Source: Alphaproteobacteria bacterium (GTDB lineage Bacteria > Pseudomonadota > Alphaproteobacteria > UBA7879). Taken from it: a DNA stretch of 64,000 nucleotides. The notes under the pieces are model-generated. The model was given only the letters and a program-made list of their open reading frames with translations. It had not been told where the DNA came from and ran no database searches. The translations under genes were made by a program, and so were the position numbers. The DNA lies in assembly GCA_002869105.1 (NCBI GenBank), contig PKTP01000007.1, forward strand, positions 150,001 to 214,000. Reading direction: 5' to 3'. Positions within the stretch are counted from its first letter, which is position 1, and each line of letters opens with the position of its first letter. This document shows, piece after piece, positions 40,375 to 49,282 of the stretch.

Positions 40375-41630
40375 TTATCATTCGCTTAAGCTAGATCTTT
40401 CTAAGCTTTCTACCCCTGATGAAGATTTTAAAAAAACCATTCAACAAGCCCATGAAGATCTTAAATGGATTCAAAATTATATCCACCGGCGTGATCAAGC
40501 ATTGGCAGAGGCGCAACGACAGGTCGAGGACTTGAAAGTTAAAAATAAATTTTCCAGCGTTTTGGGAGAGTTGAAATCTCGTGCATTTGAAAAAGAAAAA
40601 GCTCTTTTGCAAGAACAAACAGAACTTCAAGAACAAGAGATGAAACGCCAACGCGACCTGGCACAGGATCGTTATGACAGCGATAATATATTTGCAAGAG
40701 CTGTACAAATGTTCAGCGAAAACGGCGGAGATACGAACTCTCTAAGAAGCGCGCTCTGGCCATTTGTTGAAGAAACAATGAAAAATATATACGGCGCTAC
40801 CTTTAATAAACTCAATCCAGGGGCAAAAGACGATTATGTTTCTGGGATTCTAACTGCTCACATCCCCGCAACACTTGGTCAGGTAAATGGAACTTCTATT
40901 GCTTTACAACTTGCAAGAGGAAACGCATTATTGCAAAAAAGAAGTGCCCCAGAAGAAGGATCTCGTTCAGCTGGATCTCACTTGTCAGGTGGCGATAGTG
41001 ATGTTTTTGATTTGTCCGGAACCCCTTCTCACATAACAGAATCTCATGGGCAAGAAACCTCTGCTCCTGATCTAACAGGGGCAGCTGGTGCTCCTGCAGT
41101 AAAAATCTCAGCCCCAACAAGTAGCTTTGCTCCAAGTTCAGTATTTGATCTAGGAGAAGATGAGTCATCCTCTAGTTCTTCACGACACTCTAAAGGCTTT
41201 GTTAAATCAAGAAGAGCATCATCTAACCCTGCAGACAACATCTCTACGTTCGATCTGGTTAGTGACAGCTATGGTTCTCTAGATGAGCTCAACTCCCCTC
41301 CCCCAGCTCATTTAGAGTTACAAAAACAAGTTACGAGAACATTCATATCAGAGGAAGAAGAAAGACAAGAACTTGAAAAAGATGCCCTCAAAAGATTTGG
41401 GGCGAGCTTTAAAACACCTGCAAAACTTAAGCGAACTCCTCACCCTGCGCCACAGACATCCCCTCAAAGCCAAAGAAAGTATTCTTCTTCAGCTACCGAG
41501 TAGCCCGCTGCGCCCTAAAAACGCTGCTGCAAAACCAAGTCCTGATGATTCTTCACAAAAACCACTTGGTATAAGCAGAGATTTGGCTGCTGGTCCTGGC
41601 TCAGAAAATGCAACCCCTGAAGATTTTTAA
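40364..41630 (+). pseudogene. Effector-like coiled-coil/Ser-rich protein, frameshifted near its 3' end
   Basis: The frame from GTG 40364 runs 379 codons to TAG 41501-41503. Residues ~20-103 are a coiled coil, ~105-190 a helical domain, and from 195 a Ser/Ala/Pro-rich disordered tail with three FDL motifs (215, 261, 296), each in an acidic/Ser context. The same tail composition continues in another frame (SSPLRPKNAAAKPSPDD to ENATPEDF, stop 41628-41630). Removing one C of the CC at 41496-41497 gives one 421-aa frame. The start is weak, with no Shine-Dalgarno, so the true 5' end may be lost. No homologue recognised; architecture is compatible with a secreted effector. Confidence 0.6.
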
Positions 41631-41710
41631 GGAAATGTCCCGTGAATAGTTTGAACAAAATTAACCCAACAAAAGAACAAAAACGACCCATAGAAATGGA
41701 GAAAAATATT

Positions 41711-43020
41711 ATGAAAACTACACTCAACAAATCCAATAGGTACCTAGCGGTAACTATGACAGTGCTCTGCTTAAATATTTCAGCTGGGCCCGGTGATAAT
41801 GAAAACAGCATAACTGAGGATGGCATGCAACTTTCTGCACCAACATCCCTTGGCCGACGCCCACTTGCTAGGACAAATCTCTCTGCTGCTAGCAATCTCG
41901 ATGACCTTTTAAAGACATCTAGTGCAGGCCCAAGATTGGGTGCGCTTCGTGAACTGGCAGCATCGGAGGGCGATGCTTCCTCAACCACATCAGCAGCTGG
42001 GTCAGTGGCACCATCCGCGGCATATACACACTTGACAGGTGTTTCAAAGATAACGGGTCTTACACAGCTTACTGAGGCTGATGCTGCAAAAATTATTGGC
42101 CAAAATGTTTCACTTCAACAAAAAGTAGACATGTTAGATCATGAAATTTCTCGCAAAAAAGCAAAACTTGAAAAGTTACAATAGCAAATGAAAAAGCAGA
42201 AAAATTATTTAGCTGCTGAAGCTCAGAGACTTCTCAATCTTGAAGCAACTGATCAAATTAAAGGCATTGCAAATATTGTCAGAGCATTTGGGCATAAATT
42301 TACAGATCAGGCCCTTAAAGAGAATGTTGATAGATTGTATGCACACACACAAAGAATGGTGACAGATTACAGTGCCCAAAAAGAACGCGCCCAAAAATAT
42401 AAACAAAGAACTGCTGAATATGCGGCTCTCGTTCAAGATCTTGCAGAGGCTATTATAAGCTTGACTGGAGGCCAATTACAAGTAGAGGGCAATCAAAAAC
42501 CGGCACATCTGCAAATTTAAAATATTGTGTAGAGGTTCTTAAAGGCATGTTGGCGACAAAAGAACAAGAAACACAATCACTTGTTCGCAAAGAATTAGAT
42601 ACTCTTTTATTGAAAAAAGAAGAAGATGAGGTTGCATTATCCCCCCGCGCGAGTGCTGCGCAACTTCTCGGATATTTTGGCCTAAACGGAAGTCGTAAAT
42701 CAGAATATTCTCACACAATGGCTAATGTTTCTGCAGCGATAAGAGTAATATCTGAAAACAATGGTGTGTTTGGTGCCACAAAAAGAGCTGAAGCCTTAAA
42801 GATTTTGGCAACAGAATTACACGTTCTTAAGCATGTAAAAAATCTAGTTTCTGGATCAGAGCCTGTTCTTGGATTAGCAGAAGAACATGATCCTAGTTCT
42901 GCTATTGGCAATCAAAGTTATGAGCAAGCCCTAGAAAAAAGAAGAGAACTTGCGCATGCAATTCAAGCAGCACAAGATCTTGATATTTCGGTTGATGATA
43001 TCAGCGGCAATAACGCATAA
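41711..43020 (+). pseudogene. Secreted coiled-coil protein, broken by an amber codon and a frameshift
   Basis: ATG 41711 follows GGAG at 41698-41701 and a signal peptide (LAVTMTVLCLNISAG). The first frame stops at TAG (42182-42184) inside a coiled coil, KKAKLEKLQ, and continues in phase with QMKKQKNYLAAEAQRLL, so the TAG probably replaced CAG. The second block ends at TAA after QKPAHLQI. Adding one A to the A5 run at 42495-42499 joins it as NQKTGTSANLKYCVEV to the third frame, ending TAA 43018-43020. The restored protein has 436 aa, Ser/Ala-rich then helical. A strong terminator follows. Same style as the gene upstream; probably a functional pair once. Confidence 0.65.
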
Positions 43021-43046
43021 CAGGCTGTAGCTCTTATTTATTATTA

Positions 43047-43068
43047 CCCCCCACTTGGGGGGTTTTTT
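43047..43068 (+). terminator. Rho-independent terminator
   Basis: C6 (43047-43052), loop ACTT, G6 (43057-43062), then six T. It closes the 40364-43020 gene pair. Confidence 0.85.
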
Positions 43069-43117
43069 ATTTCTAAAATCAACTTTGAAGTTTGAAGGCA
43101 AATAACGTACTAATATA

Positions 43118-44446
43118 ATGAAACATACAAGCGCACAATCAGCTGGGAACAAGATGACCAAAGACCAGAAAAATGTTTTGATATCTCTCTTAGGCCACGT
43201 GTTTGAACATTTTGAAAGCGCCATTTTTACCTTTGCGGGGGCTTTTACCGCCAGCTATTTTTTTTCTCAAGACCCTCATCATTGGCTAGGGCACTATGGA
43301 GCCTATATTGCCATCTCCTCTGGGCTGTTTCTCGCACCCTTTGGAGCATTTATTTTTTCATGGATTGGTGATCATTTTGGTCGTCGCCCTGCGCTGATTT
43401 TGGCTTATCTCATGAGCATTGTACCTTCCATGCTTATCCCCCTGATACCAAGCTATGCTCAAATCGGTATTGTTGCCTCTCTGCTCCTTATTCTCGTTCG
43501 AATTTTTCAAGGCCTAGGCGGAAGTGGTGCTTTTGCAGGGCGCATTGTGCTTGTGGGCGAAGGCAGCCCTGAAGGACGCAACTTAAATATGGGCATTCTT
43601 ATGTCTTTAGGCTTTTTTGGCGCCCTTCTAGCCATTGGGTTAAGTTATGTCTTTATCACCTACAAAATTGTAAGTTGGGGCTGGAAAATTCCTTATTTTT
43701 TAGCCTCTGCTCTTGGGATTATTGTTTTATTACTGCGTCGACACCTAACCGAATCTTCTGAGTGGATTGAGCATAAAAAAAACAAAGAAGCTCTTCCGAC
43801 TACAAAGCCCAGCATTCCCTTGATTCAATGCCTTAAAAAATTTCCAATTTCTATGTTTTGTGTTTTTTGCTTTGGCTTGTGTATGCTAACGCCCTTTTAT
43901 TACAGCAATATTTGGATTGCAAAACATATAGATGCCAGTAGCTCTACAAGCTTACTGTACACAACCCTTGCCATGGGCTTGTGTAGCACAACGTTGATTC
44001 TATTTTTTTGGATGATCACATATGTCAAGCCAGAAAAAATGCTTGCTCTTGGAGCTGTTGCCATTTTTTTGACTGGTATTTTTTTATTAGTAGGACTTCA
44101 AAATCCCTTTCCTGGCTTTCATATAATAAATCGTCTGTTAGTTGCTCTTGCAACATCCATGGTCGTTCCGCCTATCATGCTTTTGTCCCATCAATTATTT
44201 CCCGTCGACTTTAGATATACCGGATTTGCCATCCCCTTTTTCTTAGGACAGGCTGTTGGCAATGGCCCCACCCCTTTCTATGCTGAATTGATTTACCGTC
44301 ATACAGGGGCTATATACTTAACATCTGGATTGATTTTCGGTTCTGCCTTGATCTTATTTGTGATCAGTTTTGTGGTCAAATCGCAAAGAAAATTTATAAA
44401 TATATCTGTTGTAGACGTAGATCCTAAGAGACATAAAAAAAGCTAG
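43118..44446 (+). CDS. MFS transporter, metabolite:proton symporter (ProP/MHS-like)
   Basis: 442 aa, 12 membrane helices. GDHFGRRPALI is the loop 2-3 MFS motif, RIFQGLGGSGAFAG the helix 4-5 segment, and SEWIEHK the central loop typical of the ProP/KgtP group. It could import organic acids, proline or betaine; substrate cannot be read. The ATG at 43118 lacks a Shine-Dalgarno; an ATG at 43154 after GGGAAC is an alternative start. Its stop lies inside a hairpin terminator shared with the convergent porin gene. Confidence 0.85.
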   Translation: MKHTSAQSAGNKMTKDQKNVLISLLGHVFEHFESAIFTFAGAFTASYFFSQDPHHWLGHYGAYIAISSGLFLAPFGAFIFSWIGDHFGRRPALILAYLMSIVPSMLIPLIPSYAQIGIVASLLLILVRIFQGLGGSGAFAGRIVLVGEGSPEGRNLNMGILMSLGFFGALLAIGLSYVFITYKIVSWGWKIPYFLASALGIIVLLLRRHLTESSEWIEHKKNKEALPTTKPSIPLIQCLKKFPISMFCVFCFGLCMLTPFYYSNIWIAKHIDASSSTSLLYTTLAMGLCSTTLILFFWMITYVKPEKMLALGAVAIFLTGIFLLVGLQNPFPGFHIINRLLVALATSMVVPPIMLLSHQLFPVDFRYTGFAIPFFLGQAVGNGPTPFYAELIYRHTGAIYLTSGLIFGSALILFVISFVVKSQRKFINISVVDVDPKRHKKS

Positions 44447-44461
44447 GCTCGAAAGCCTAGC
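44442..44461. terminator. Hairpin between convergent MFS and porin genes
   Basis: GCTAGGCT (44442-44449), CGAA loop, AGCCTAGC (44454-44461), a perfect 8-base stem with a tetraloop. The stop codon of the MFS gene is inside the stem. On the minus strand it is followed by seven T, so it can terminate readthrough from the porin side as well. Confidence 0.7.
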
Positions 44462-44498
44462 AATATCTTATCAGGGAAAATATCCCTTAAACATTATT

Positions 44499-45767
44499 TT
44501 AGAAACGGATCGCTGTTCCAACCAAGAGAACGGCCCCTTTATTGTTGTTTCTAATACCACCTGAGAATAACTGCTTATTTTCACTGCGATCCTTAGGAGT
44601 AGCTGCCGCATTATTATAGTATTGTGACGTGTTACGGGTATCAAAATAATTCACTTCACTGAATAACGTGAGTCCAGGGGCGGCTTTATATTCATACGTA
44701 ACAGAACTAATGTTTGCTTTTGCTTTCCCGCCTTCTACTTTCCGCCAAGACGCCATATGCCCAGCTGCAACATAGTGACGACCAAGCGCGTAACTGATCG
44801 CCGCATTGACAGCATCACCGTATGTCTCGGAGAGGTCTTTCCGCGTCAATGATTTGCCGTTATTCATGTATCCCGCACCAAATTGAACATCTCCAAAGTC
44901 AACCAATAGCCCAGCAAGGAAAGACTTAGCAGGATGAACGGCGTTAACAGCAAGATTCTGATTTATTTTTGTACTTGGATCAGCCACGGCTCCCCCAAGA
45001 TACATGTTCACATCAACCCCTGAGGTATTAAAACCATAAGAAACAACTCCTTCAACGACGCGGCGCAGCATGACTTCGTTCTTATTAAATGCATCCCCAA
45101 AGGAAGTACTATTTCCCTCATCAGCGCCACGCTTACGCGAGCCAAGCAATTGAGAATGAGGTGTGAAACTGGTTACAAACTGGAAACCATTAATGGTCGG
45201 TGTTTGATAAAGAACCTTGGTTGCGTATTTATCATGTGCTGCGTGTTGATAATAAGTCAGTGTCCCTGTACTTGGTGTCGCAAAGGTAAATAATTCACCC
45301 CCAAATCCACCGGTAGCACCCATGACATCACGTCCATCTAGGAGTGTTTGCTCAAGAGCACCTTCCATCTCACCCACTTTAAAAGTTCCATATTCATCGG
45401 TGTTGTAATAAGCATAGGCGGCTTTGATAAAGTCGGCAGAGCCTGATTTTTCACGGCGCAAATCAAAAACAATGTCGGCACCATAACTATCATTATTCAA
45501 GCCGTCAGCAAAAATACTGAAACCAACGTCACCCTTAGTGGAAAAACTTGCCTGATCAATGCGACTATCCCGTTTCTTTGCCGTATTTGCCCCGGCAATA
45601 AAAATAAGCTTACCCTTAACTTTAGCCTGCGGCTTTTTAAACCAATCTGTATTGATCACAGTGCTTTTTTGATCCTTTTGATTATTAGATTCAATTTTTG
45701 CCTGCGCTTGTTCAGCCCCACAGCCTAATATAAGAGTGAATAAAATAAGTTTATATAAGTTCTTCAT
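44499..45767 (-). CDS. Outer membrane porin (Gram-negative porin family)
   Basis: 422 aa. Signal peptide MKNLYKLILFTLILGCGAEQAQA, then a mature protein rich in alternating beta strands: VKGKLIFIAGAN, AYAYYNTDEYGTFKVGEMEG (typical porin strand-turn), and a C-terminal strand ending in Phe (LLVGTAIRF), the signal for Bam recognition. Trimeric diffusion pore for small solutes. Promoter TTGAAA-17-TATTGT lies just upstream, so strong expression is expected. Confidence 0.88.
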   Translation of the reverse strand: MKNLYKLILFTLILGCGAEQAQAKIESNNQKDQKSTVINTDWFKKPQAKVKGKLIFIAGANTAKKRDSRIDQASFSTKGDVGFSIFADGLNNDSYGADIVFDLRREKSGSADFIKAAYAYYNTDEYGTFKVGEMEGALEQTLLDGRDVMGATGGFGGELFTFATPSTGTLTYYQHAAHDKYATKVLYQTPTINGFQFVTSFTPHSQLLGSRKRGADEGNSTSFGDAFNKNEVMLRRVVEGVVSYGFNTSGVDVNMYLGGAVADPSTKINQNLAVNAVHPAKSFLAGLLVDFGDVQFGAGYMNNGKSLTRKDLSETYGDAVNAAISYALGRHYVAAGHMASWRKVEGGKAKANISSVTYEYKAAPGLTLFSEVNYFDTRNTSQYYNNAAATPKDRSENKQLFSGGIRNNNKGAVLLVGTAIRF

Positions 45768-45796
45768 AGCGCTACCTTGTTTAAATTGTGCGACTC

Positions 45797-45825
45797 ACAA
45801 TACTGCAATTCAATTTTTTTTTCAA
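45797..45825 (-). promoter_or_regulatory. Porin promoter
   Basis: On the minus strand TTGAAA (45820-45825), 17-base spacer, TATTGT (45797-45802), 30 bases before the porin ATG, with AAGGT as ribosome binding site. Confidence 0.6.
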
Positions 45826-45828
45826 GAA

Positions 45829-45969
45829 TCAATCTTTCGATGTTGGAACATAGGGATAAGATCGGGGATAGGTCTCTGGCACATCCTCCGGAGATTTAAC
45901 CGACGATTTTTTACCACAACCACTAAGCCCCACAAGCATTATCAACAAAAAGAAAACTCGCGTGGTCAT
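45829..45969 (-). CDS. LptM-like small lipoprotein
   Basis: 46 aa. MTTRVFFLLIMLVGLSGCGKK is a lipoprotein signal with lipobox LSGC (Cys18). The short mature part has the Pro-rich SPEDVPETYPRSYP seen in the small alphaproteobacterial lipoproteins of the YifL/LptM type (Cys-Gly-x-Lys start, YPRxYP). LptM helps mature the LPS translocon LptDE in E. coli. The ATG is one base past the ubiA stop, so it is probably cotranscribed with ubiA. Gene identity is by motif only. Confidence 0.72.
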   Translation of the reverse strand: MTTRVFFLLIMLVGLSGCGKKSSVKSPEDVPETYPRSYPYVPTSKD

Positions 45970-45970
45970 T

Positions 45971-46843
45971 TTAACTCCATAAACATAAAAAATAAAAACC
46001 TACCCCATACCATATACATTGATTGAAAAAATGCGCGCAACTATTTTTATCTTTTGTGTTCAAGGAGATCAGATGTGAACCGATGATTCCCAGCAATATC
46101 AAAACAGCTGTGTAATAAAAAAGACCAGCCTCTTTTAAATTCCCTAGCTGCACCCAAAGGATAGTAATCATCGCAAGAAAAGCTAGAAAGAAAATTTTTT
46201 GATAATCACAGATGATCAATGTCATTGATTTTATCCCGGCCAGGCGATCGTCTTCCATATCTTGATAGGCGTAAATGGTATCATACAAAAGTGTCCAGAG
46301 GATTCCTATCAAATAGACAAGGAAAGCAGACAAAGTAAGTGTACCGGTAACCTCCAGATACGCAATAAGTACACCCCAGTTGAAAACAATACCTAAAAAT
46401 AATTGAGGAAAATAGGTCACTCTTTTGGTCAGTGGATAGATGATAACAAAGGGCATGATCGATACTGCCAGCCATATGGTTGTATGGCCAAATGATAATA
46501 AGAGACAAAGTCCCAAAATAAGCTGAATGCATAGAAATATAAGCGCAGCAACCACCGATATAGCACCAGAAGCAAGGGGTCTGGCCTGGGTTCTCTCAAC
46601 TTTTCGATCAAGCTGACGATCAAATATATCATTGATTGTACACCCAGCGCCCCGCATGAGAAAGCTTCCGATCAGAAACTTGGCATATAGAAAAGTCGAA
46701 TGGGTTGAGGCTGACGCCAATACAAGCCCCCAGCAGCAGGGTAAATATAACAATAAAGCGCCGGTTGGTTTATGCCATCGTGCCAATTTCACATATCCTG
46801 AAAAATAAGATTTTATCAACCGGAGATCAAAAAAATTTAGCAT
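45971..46843 (-). CDS. ubiA: 4-hydroxybenzoate polyprenyltransferase
   Basis: 290 aa, about eight membrane helices. Two Asp-rich motifs are present: NDIFDRQLDRKVERT and YAYQDMEDD. They bind the Mg-prenyl diphosphate. WHKPTGALLLYLPCCWG at the N-terminus is typical of UbiA. Attaches the polyprenyl tail to 4-hydroxybenzoate in ubiquinone synthesis; goes with the COQ9 protein at 3033-3656. Divergent from rsmE. Confidence 0.94.
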   Translation of the reverse strand: MLNFFDLRLIKSYFSGYVKLARWHKPTGALLLYLPCCWGLVLASASTHSTFLYAKFLIGSFLMRGAGCTINDIFDRQLDRKVERTQARPLASGAISVVAALIFLCIQLILGLCLLLSFGHTTIWLAVSIMPFVIIYPLTKRVTYFPQLFLGIVFNWGVLIAYLEVTGTLTLSAFLVYLIGILWTLLYDTIYAYQDMEDDRLAGIKSMTLIICDYQKIFFLAFLAMITILWVQLGNLKEAGLFYYTAVLILLGIIGSHLISLNTKDKNSCAHFFNQCIWYGVGFYFLCLWS

Positions 46844-46928
46844 TTTCTATTCCTTATCTGTATACAGCCTGTTTATTACTTGATATCTTAAATACGTAAA
46901 AAAACAGCCGTTTACTAGGTAATTTTAA

Positions 46929-47678
46929 ATGTCAAAGCACAACAACTTACCCAGACTTTTCCTAGAAACACCGCCTCATGCCGGACAAAAAGTCACATTA
47001 TGTGACGATGGAAGTCACTATTTAACGGTTGTCCTTAGAATGAAGCCAGGAAATAACCTTCGCGTTTTCAATGCTGAAACGGGGGAGTTTTTGGCAAAAA
47101 TTGATGGCATTGACAAGAAAAAATGCACGTTAGTCGTTGAAGAGATGATCCGACCTGCCAAAAATGATCTGCCCCTTACGCTGATTTTTTGCCCCCTTCG
47201 TAAAGAGCGCATGCATTTCCTGATCGAAAAGGCCATTGAACTTGGCGTGACAGATTTATATCCCATCCTAACAGAACGCACACAATATCGATCTTTCAAT
47301 GTAGAACGCGCCCAAAGGCACATTATTGAGGCAACAGAACAGTGCGAACGCCTTTCACTTGCACGGATTCACTCATTACGTTCTCTGCCCGATTTATTGA
47401 AAGAGTGGCCTATCAACAAAACGATCCTCCTCTGCAAAGAACGTACCGGCTCACAGCCCCTTGCTCAAACTCTCATCAATCAATTCATTCAATCTCCTGC
47501 CTTTTTAGTTGGACCAGAAGGTGGGCTTACCACCGAAGAAATCATGCTTCTGGAAAGTTATTCTTTTGTGCAGCCGGTGTCTTTGGGGCTCAACATTCTA
47601 CGCTCCGAGACGGCTGCTTTAAGCTCCTTGGGCTTTTGGCAGCTATATCTAAAAGCACAAAGAGTTGAATCAACGTGA
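46929..47678 (+). CDS. rsmE: 16S rRNA m3U1498 methyltransferase
   Basis: 249 aa SPOUT methyltransferase with an N-terminal PUA-like domain (HYLTVVLRMKPGNNLRVFN). Family motifs: KAIELGVTDLYPILTERT, FLVGPEGGLTTEE and LGLNILRSETAAL, the knotted SAM site. Intact and of normal length. Divergent from ubiA with an 85-base spacer. Confidence 0.95.
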   Translation: MSKHNNLPRLFLETPPHAGQKVTLCDDGSHYLTVVLRMKPGNNLRVFNAETGEFLAKIDGIDKKKCTLVVEEMIRPAKNDLPLTLIFCPLRKERMHFLIEKAIELGVTDLYPILTERTQYRSFNVERAQRHIIEATEQCERLSLARIHSLRSLPDLLKEWPINKTILLCKERTGSQPLAQTLINQFIQSPAFLVGPEGGLTTEEIMLLESYSFVQPVSLGLNILRSETAALSSLGFWQLYLKAQRVEST

Positions 47679-47730
47679 TATCTAAAGAAGTGTAACGCTC
47701 TATTTAACCCCCCAAGAAAGGAACCGAGAG

Positions 47731-47844
47731 ATGAAAAAAATATTTTTTGGCTTAGTTATATTAATTATTTTAGGATTTATCGGCTTAACATTGATAAAAA
47801 TGCCAGCGCCCTCTAGACCTGTCACAAAAGAAGTTAAGATATAG
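47731..47844 (+). CDS. Tiny single-span membrane protein
   Basis: 37 aa: MKKIFFGLVILIILGFIGLT is a membrane segment or uncleaved signal, followed by MPAPSRPVTKEVKI. The (I/M)PAPxxxVxK tail is shared by small hypothetical proteins I recall from Alphaproteobacteria. AAAGGA lies about 10 bases upstream of the ATG. Function unknown. The 119 bases downstream (47845-47963) contain only a weak inverted repeat (ACCAAAC/GTTTGGT). Confidence 0.6.
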   Translation: MKKIFFGLVILIILGFIGLTLIKMPAPSRPVTKEVKI

Positions 47845-47963
47845 TTTTATCCCAGCAACCAAACTTAGGTTGTTTGGTAGAGCAGACAGGACCTGAGTGA
47901 CGGCCCTGAGAAAAACTGAATAAAAAGTTGATTGATAAAAAGAAGCGCTTTATGCAGTCAGCT

Positions 47964-48155
47964 CTAGCGCATGCGCTTTCTGGCAAGCTTACGTAGGCGG
48001 CGGATAGCCTCTGACTTCTCACGGGCTTTTCGTTCGGATGGCTTTTCGTATTGACGACGAAGCTTCATTTCACGAAAAACGCCTTCTCTCTGAAGCTTTT
48101 TTTTGAGAATTCTTAAAGCTTGTTCTATGTTATTGTCACGGACTGAAATTTCCAC
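47964..48155 (-). CDS. rpsU: Ribosomal protein bS21
   Basis: 63 aa from GTG at 48155 with AAAGG upstream. [21 protein letters not shown] followed by a basic helix and [12 protein letters not shown] is the bS21 pattern. Small-subunit protein near the mRNA exit. 31 bases downstream of rpmE on the same strand. Confidence 0.96.
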   Translation of the reverse strand: MEISVRDNNIEQALRILKKKLQREGVFREMKLRRQYEKPSERKAREKSEAIRRLRKLARKRMR

Positions 48156-48186
48156 GATTTTCTAACCTTTCGTAATAGTTTTAAAT

Positions 48187-48408
48187 CTAAGAACCAAAGT
48201 TGACGTTAAAACGCTTGTTAAACTTGGCAAGTTGACCACCAGAGTCAACCAGACGGTGAACACCTGTCCAAGCAGGGTGCGTTTTGGGATCAATTTCCAG
48301 ACGAATCACATCACCTTCTTTACCCCAAGTAGAGCGCGTTTCATACTCTTCGCCATCGGTCATAATAACTTTAACGGTGTGGTAACGTGGGTGAATATCT
48401 TTTTTCAT
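48187..48408 (-). CDS. rpmE: Ribosomal protein bL31
   Basis: 73 aa from ATG 48408 ([20 protein letters not shown]); the frame is open to 48501 but the upstream part is not L31-like. No zinc-binding CxxC pairs, so it is the Cys-minus form. [21 protein letters not shown] is the conserved C-terminus. Overlapping hairpins lie 80-130 bases upstream. Confidence 0.95.
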   Translation of the reverse strand: MKKDIHPRYHTVKVIMTDGEEYETRSTWGKEGDVIRLEIDPKTHPAWTGVHRLVDSGGQLAKFNKRFNVNFGS

Positions 48409-48486
48409 CTGATTAACTAATTTTTCTTGGTTATAACGAATGGGAAAACAGAGTGCAAGCCTAAATATTGTAACAGGCCAACATAT

Positions 48487-48540
48487 TGATAAGATTAACA
48501 TCTTATCACCTTCATTAACTGCAAAGTTAACGAAGGTGAT
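48487..48540. promoter_or_regulatory. Two overlapping hairpins upstream of rpmE
   Basis: Hairpin A: ATCACCTTCATTAAC (48505-48519), six-base loop, GTTAACGAAGGTGAT (48526-48540), 15-base arms with one G-T pair. Hairpin B: TGATAAGAT (48487-48495), TAAC, ATCTTATCA (48500-48508). The arms share four bases (48505-48508), so the two cannot form together in full. They lie between the 38-aa lipoprotein gene and rpmE, both on the minus strand; a terminator or a leader regulating rpmE are both possible. No T run follows hairpin A. Confidence 0.55.
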
Positions 48541-48588
48541 TAAAGAATGATCTTCGCATAAATGCAGTATGCTAGTAGTGAAAGGAGG

Positions 48589-48705
48589 CTATTTAAGCTC
48601 GTAAGTTTTCTTTTCATGGACCCCTAACGGATCCTTTTGTTTTTTTTCTTCGTAAGAGCAATTTGATAAACCAATAAGAACCATGAATAACATCAAAAGT
48701 TTCAT
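48589..48705 (-). CDS. Small lipoprotein
   Basis: 38 aa: MKLLMLFMVLIGLSNC is a lipoprotein signal with lipobox LSNC (Cys16), followed by a 22-residue charged tail (SYEEKKQKDPLG and HEKKTYELK). AAGAGAG precedes the ATG. No family recognised. Between dps and rpmE on the same strand. Confidence 0.6.
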   Translation of the reverse strand: MKLLMLFMVLIGLSNCSYEEKKQKDPLGVHEKKTYELK

Positions 48706-48771
48706 AATTTTTTCTCTCTTTTTTATTAATTTATCAAATGGTGAACAAAGTGTAAACCTACATACTTGTCC

Positions 48772-49215
48772 CTATTGTTTTAAGTGAGCCCTTAGCATCC
48801 AGGCCTTTTTCTCAAGGGCACCAATGACAGAACTAATGAGATCCTCAGTTCCTGCATCGGTATTTTCTGAACAATGTGGGAGCACATCTCGAAGAGAACT
48901 GATGGTGGTTGCATAGCTTAGAAGCAAATCTTCAATCATTTCTAGAGCAGACAAAGACCCTTCTGGGGCTTCATTTGTCGTCATAAGTGATTGAAACTCT
49001 CTGAAACTCCCCGGCGCTTTCCCACCCAAAGTCACAATTCGCTCTGCTAAATCATCAACCGTTTCAGCTAACTCTTGGTACTGGCCTTCAAGAAAAACAT
49101 GTAGCTGGGCAAAATCAGGGCCTTTAACATTCCAATGATAATTTTGTGTCTTTAGATAAAGTGCATAGGTATTTGAAAAACCCACTTTTAACGACTCAAC
49201 TGTTGCTTTTGTCAT
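48772..49215 (-). CDS. dps: Dps family DNA-binding ferritin
   Basis: 147 aa. Ferroxidase motif is intact: NYHWNVKGPDFAQLHVFLEG, with the downstream D/E cluster in ELAETVDDLAERI (His, Asp and Glu ligands between subunits). Forms a 12-mer that oxidises and stores iron and protects DNA in stress. A strong AAGGAGCT precedes the ATG. Lacks the long basic N-terminal tail of E. coli Dps, so DNA binding may be weak. Confidence 0.95.
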   Translation of the reverse strand: MTKATVESLKVGFSNTYALYLKTQNYHWNVKGPDFAQLHVFLEGQYQELAETVDDLAERIVTLGGKAPGSFREFQSLMTTNEAPEGSLSALEMIEDLLLSYATTISSLRDVLPHCSENTDAGTEDLISSVIGALEKKAWMLRAHLKQ

Positions 49216-49282
49216 AATAAAGCTCCTTGTTTTTTGATATTAAAATACTAACACAAAAACAAACGCCTACTAAAAGCAAAAA

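Noticed and set aside
41373..41630. Separate 85-codon gene
   Set aside because: Only its last ~45 codons look like protein, and they continue the composition of the upstream frame; treated as the shifted 3' end of the 40364 gene.
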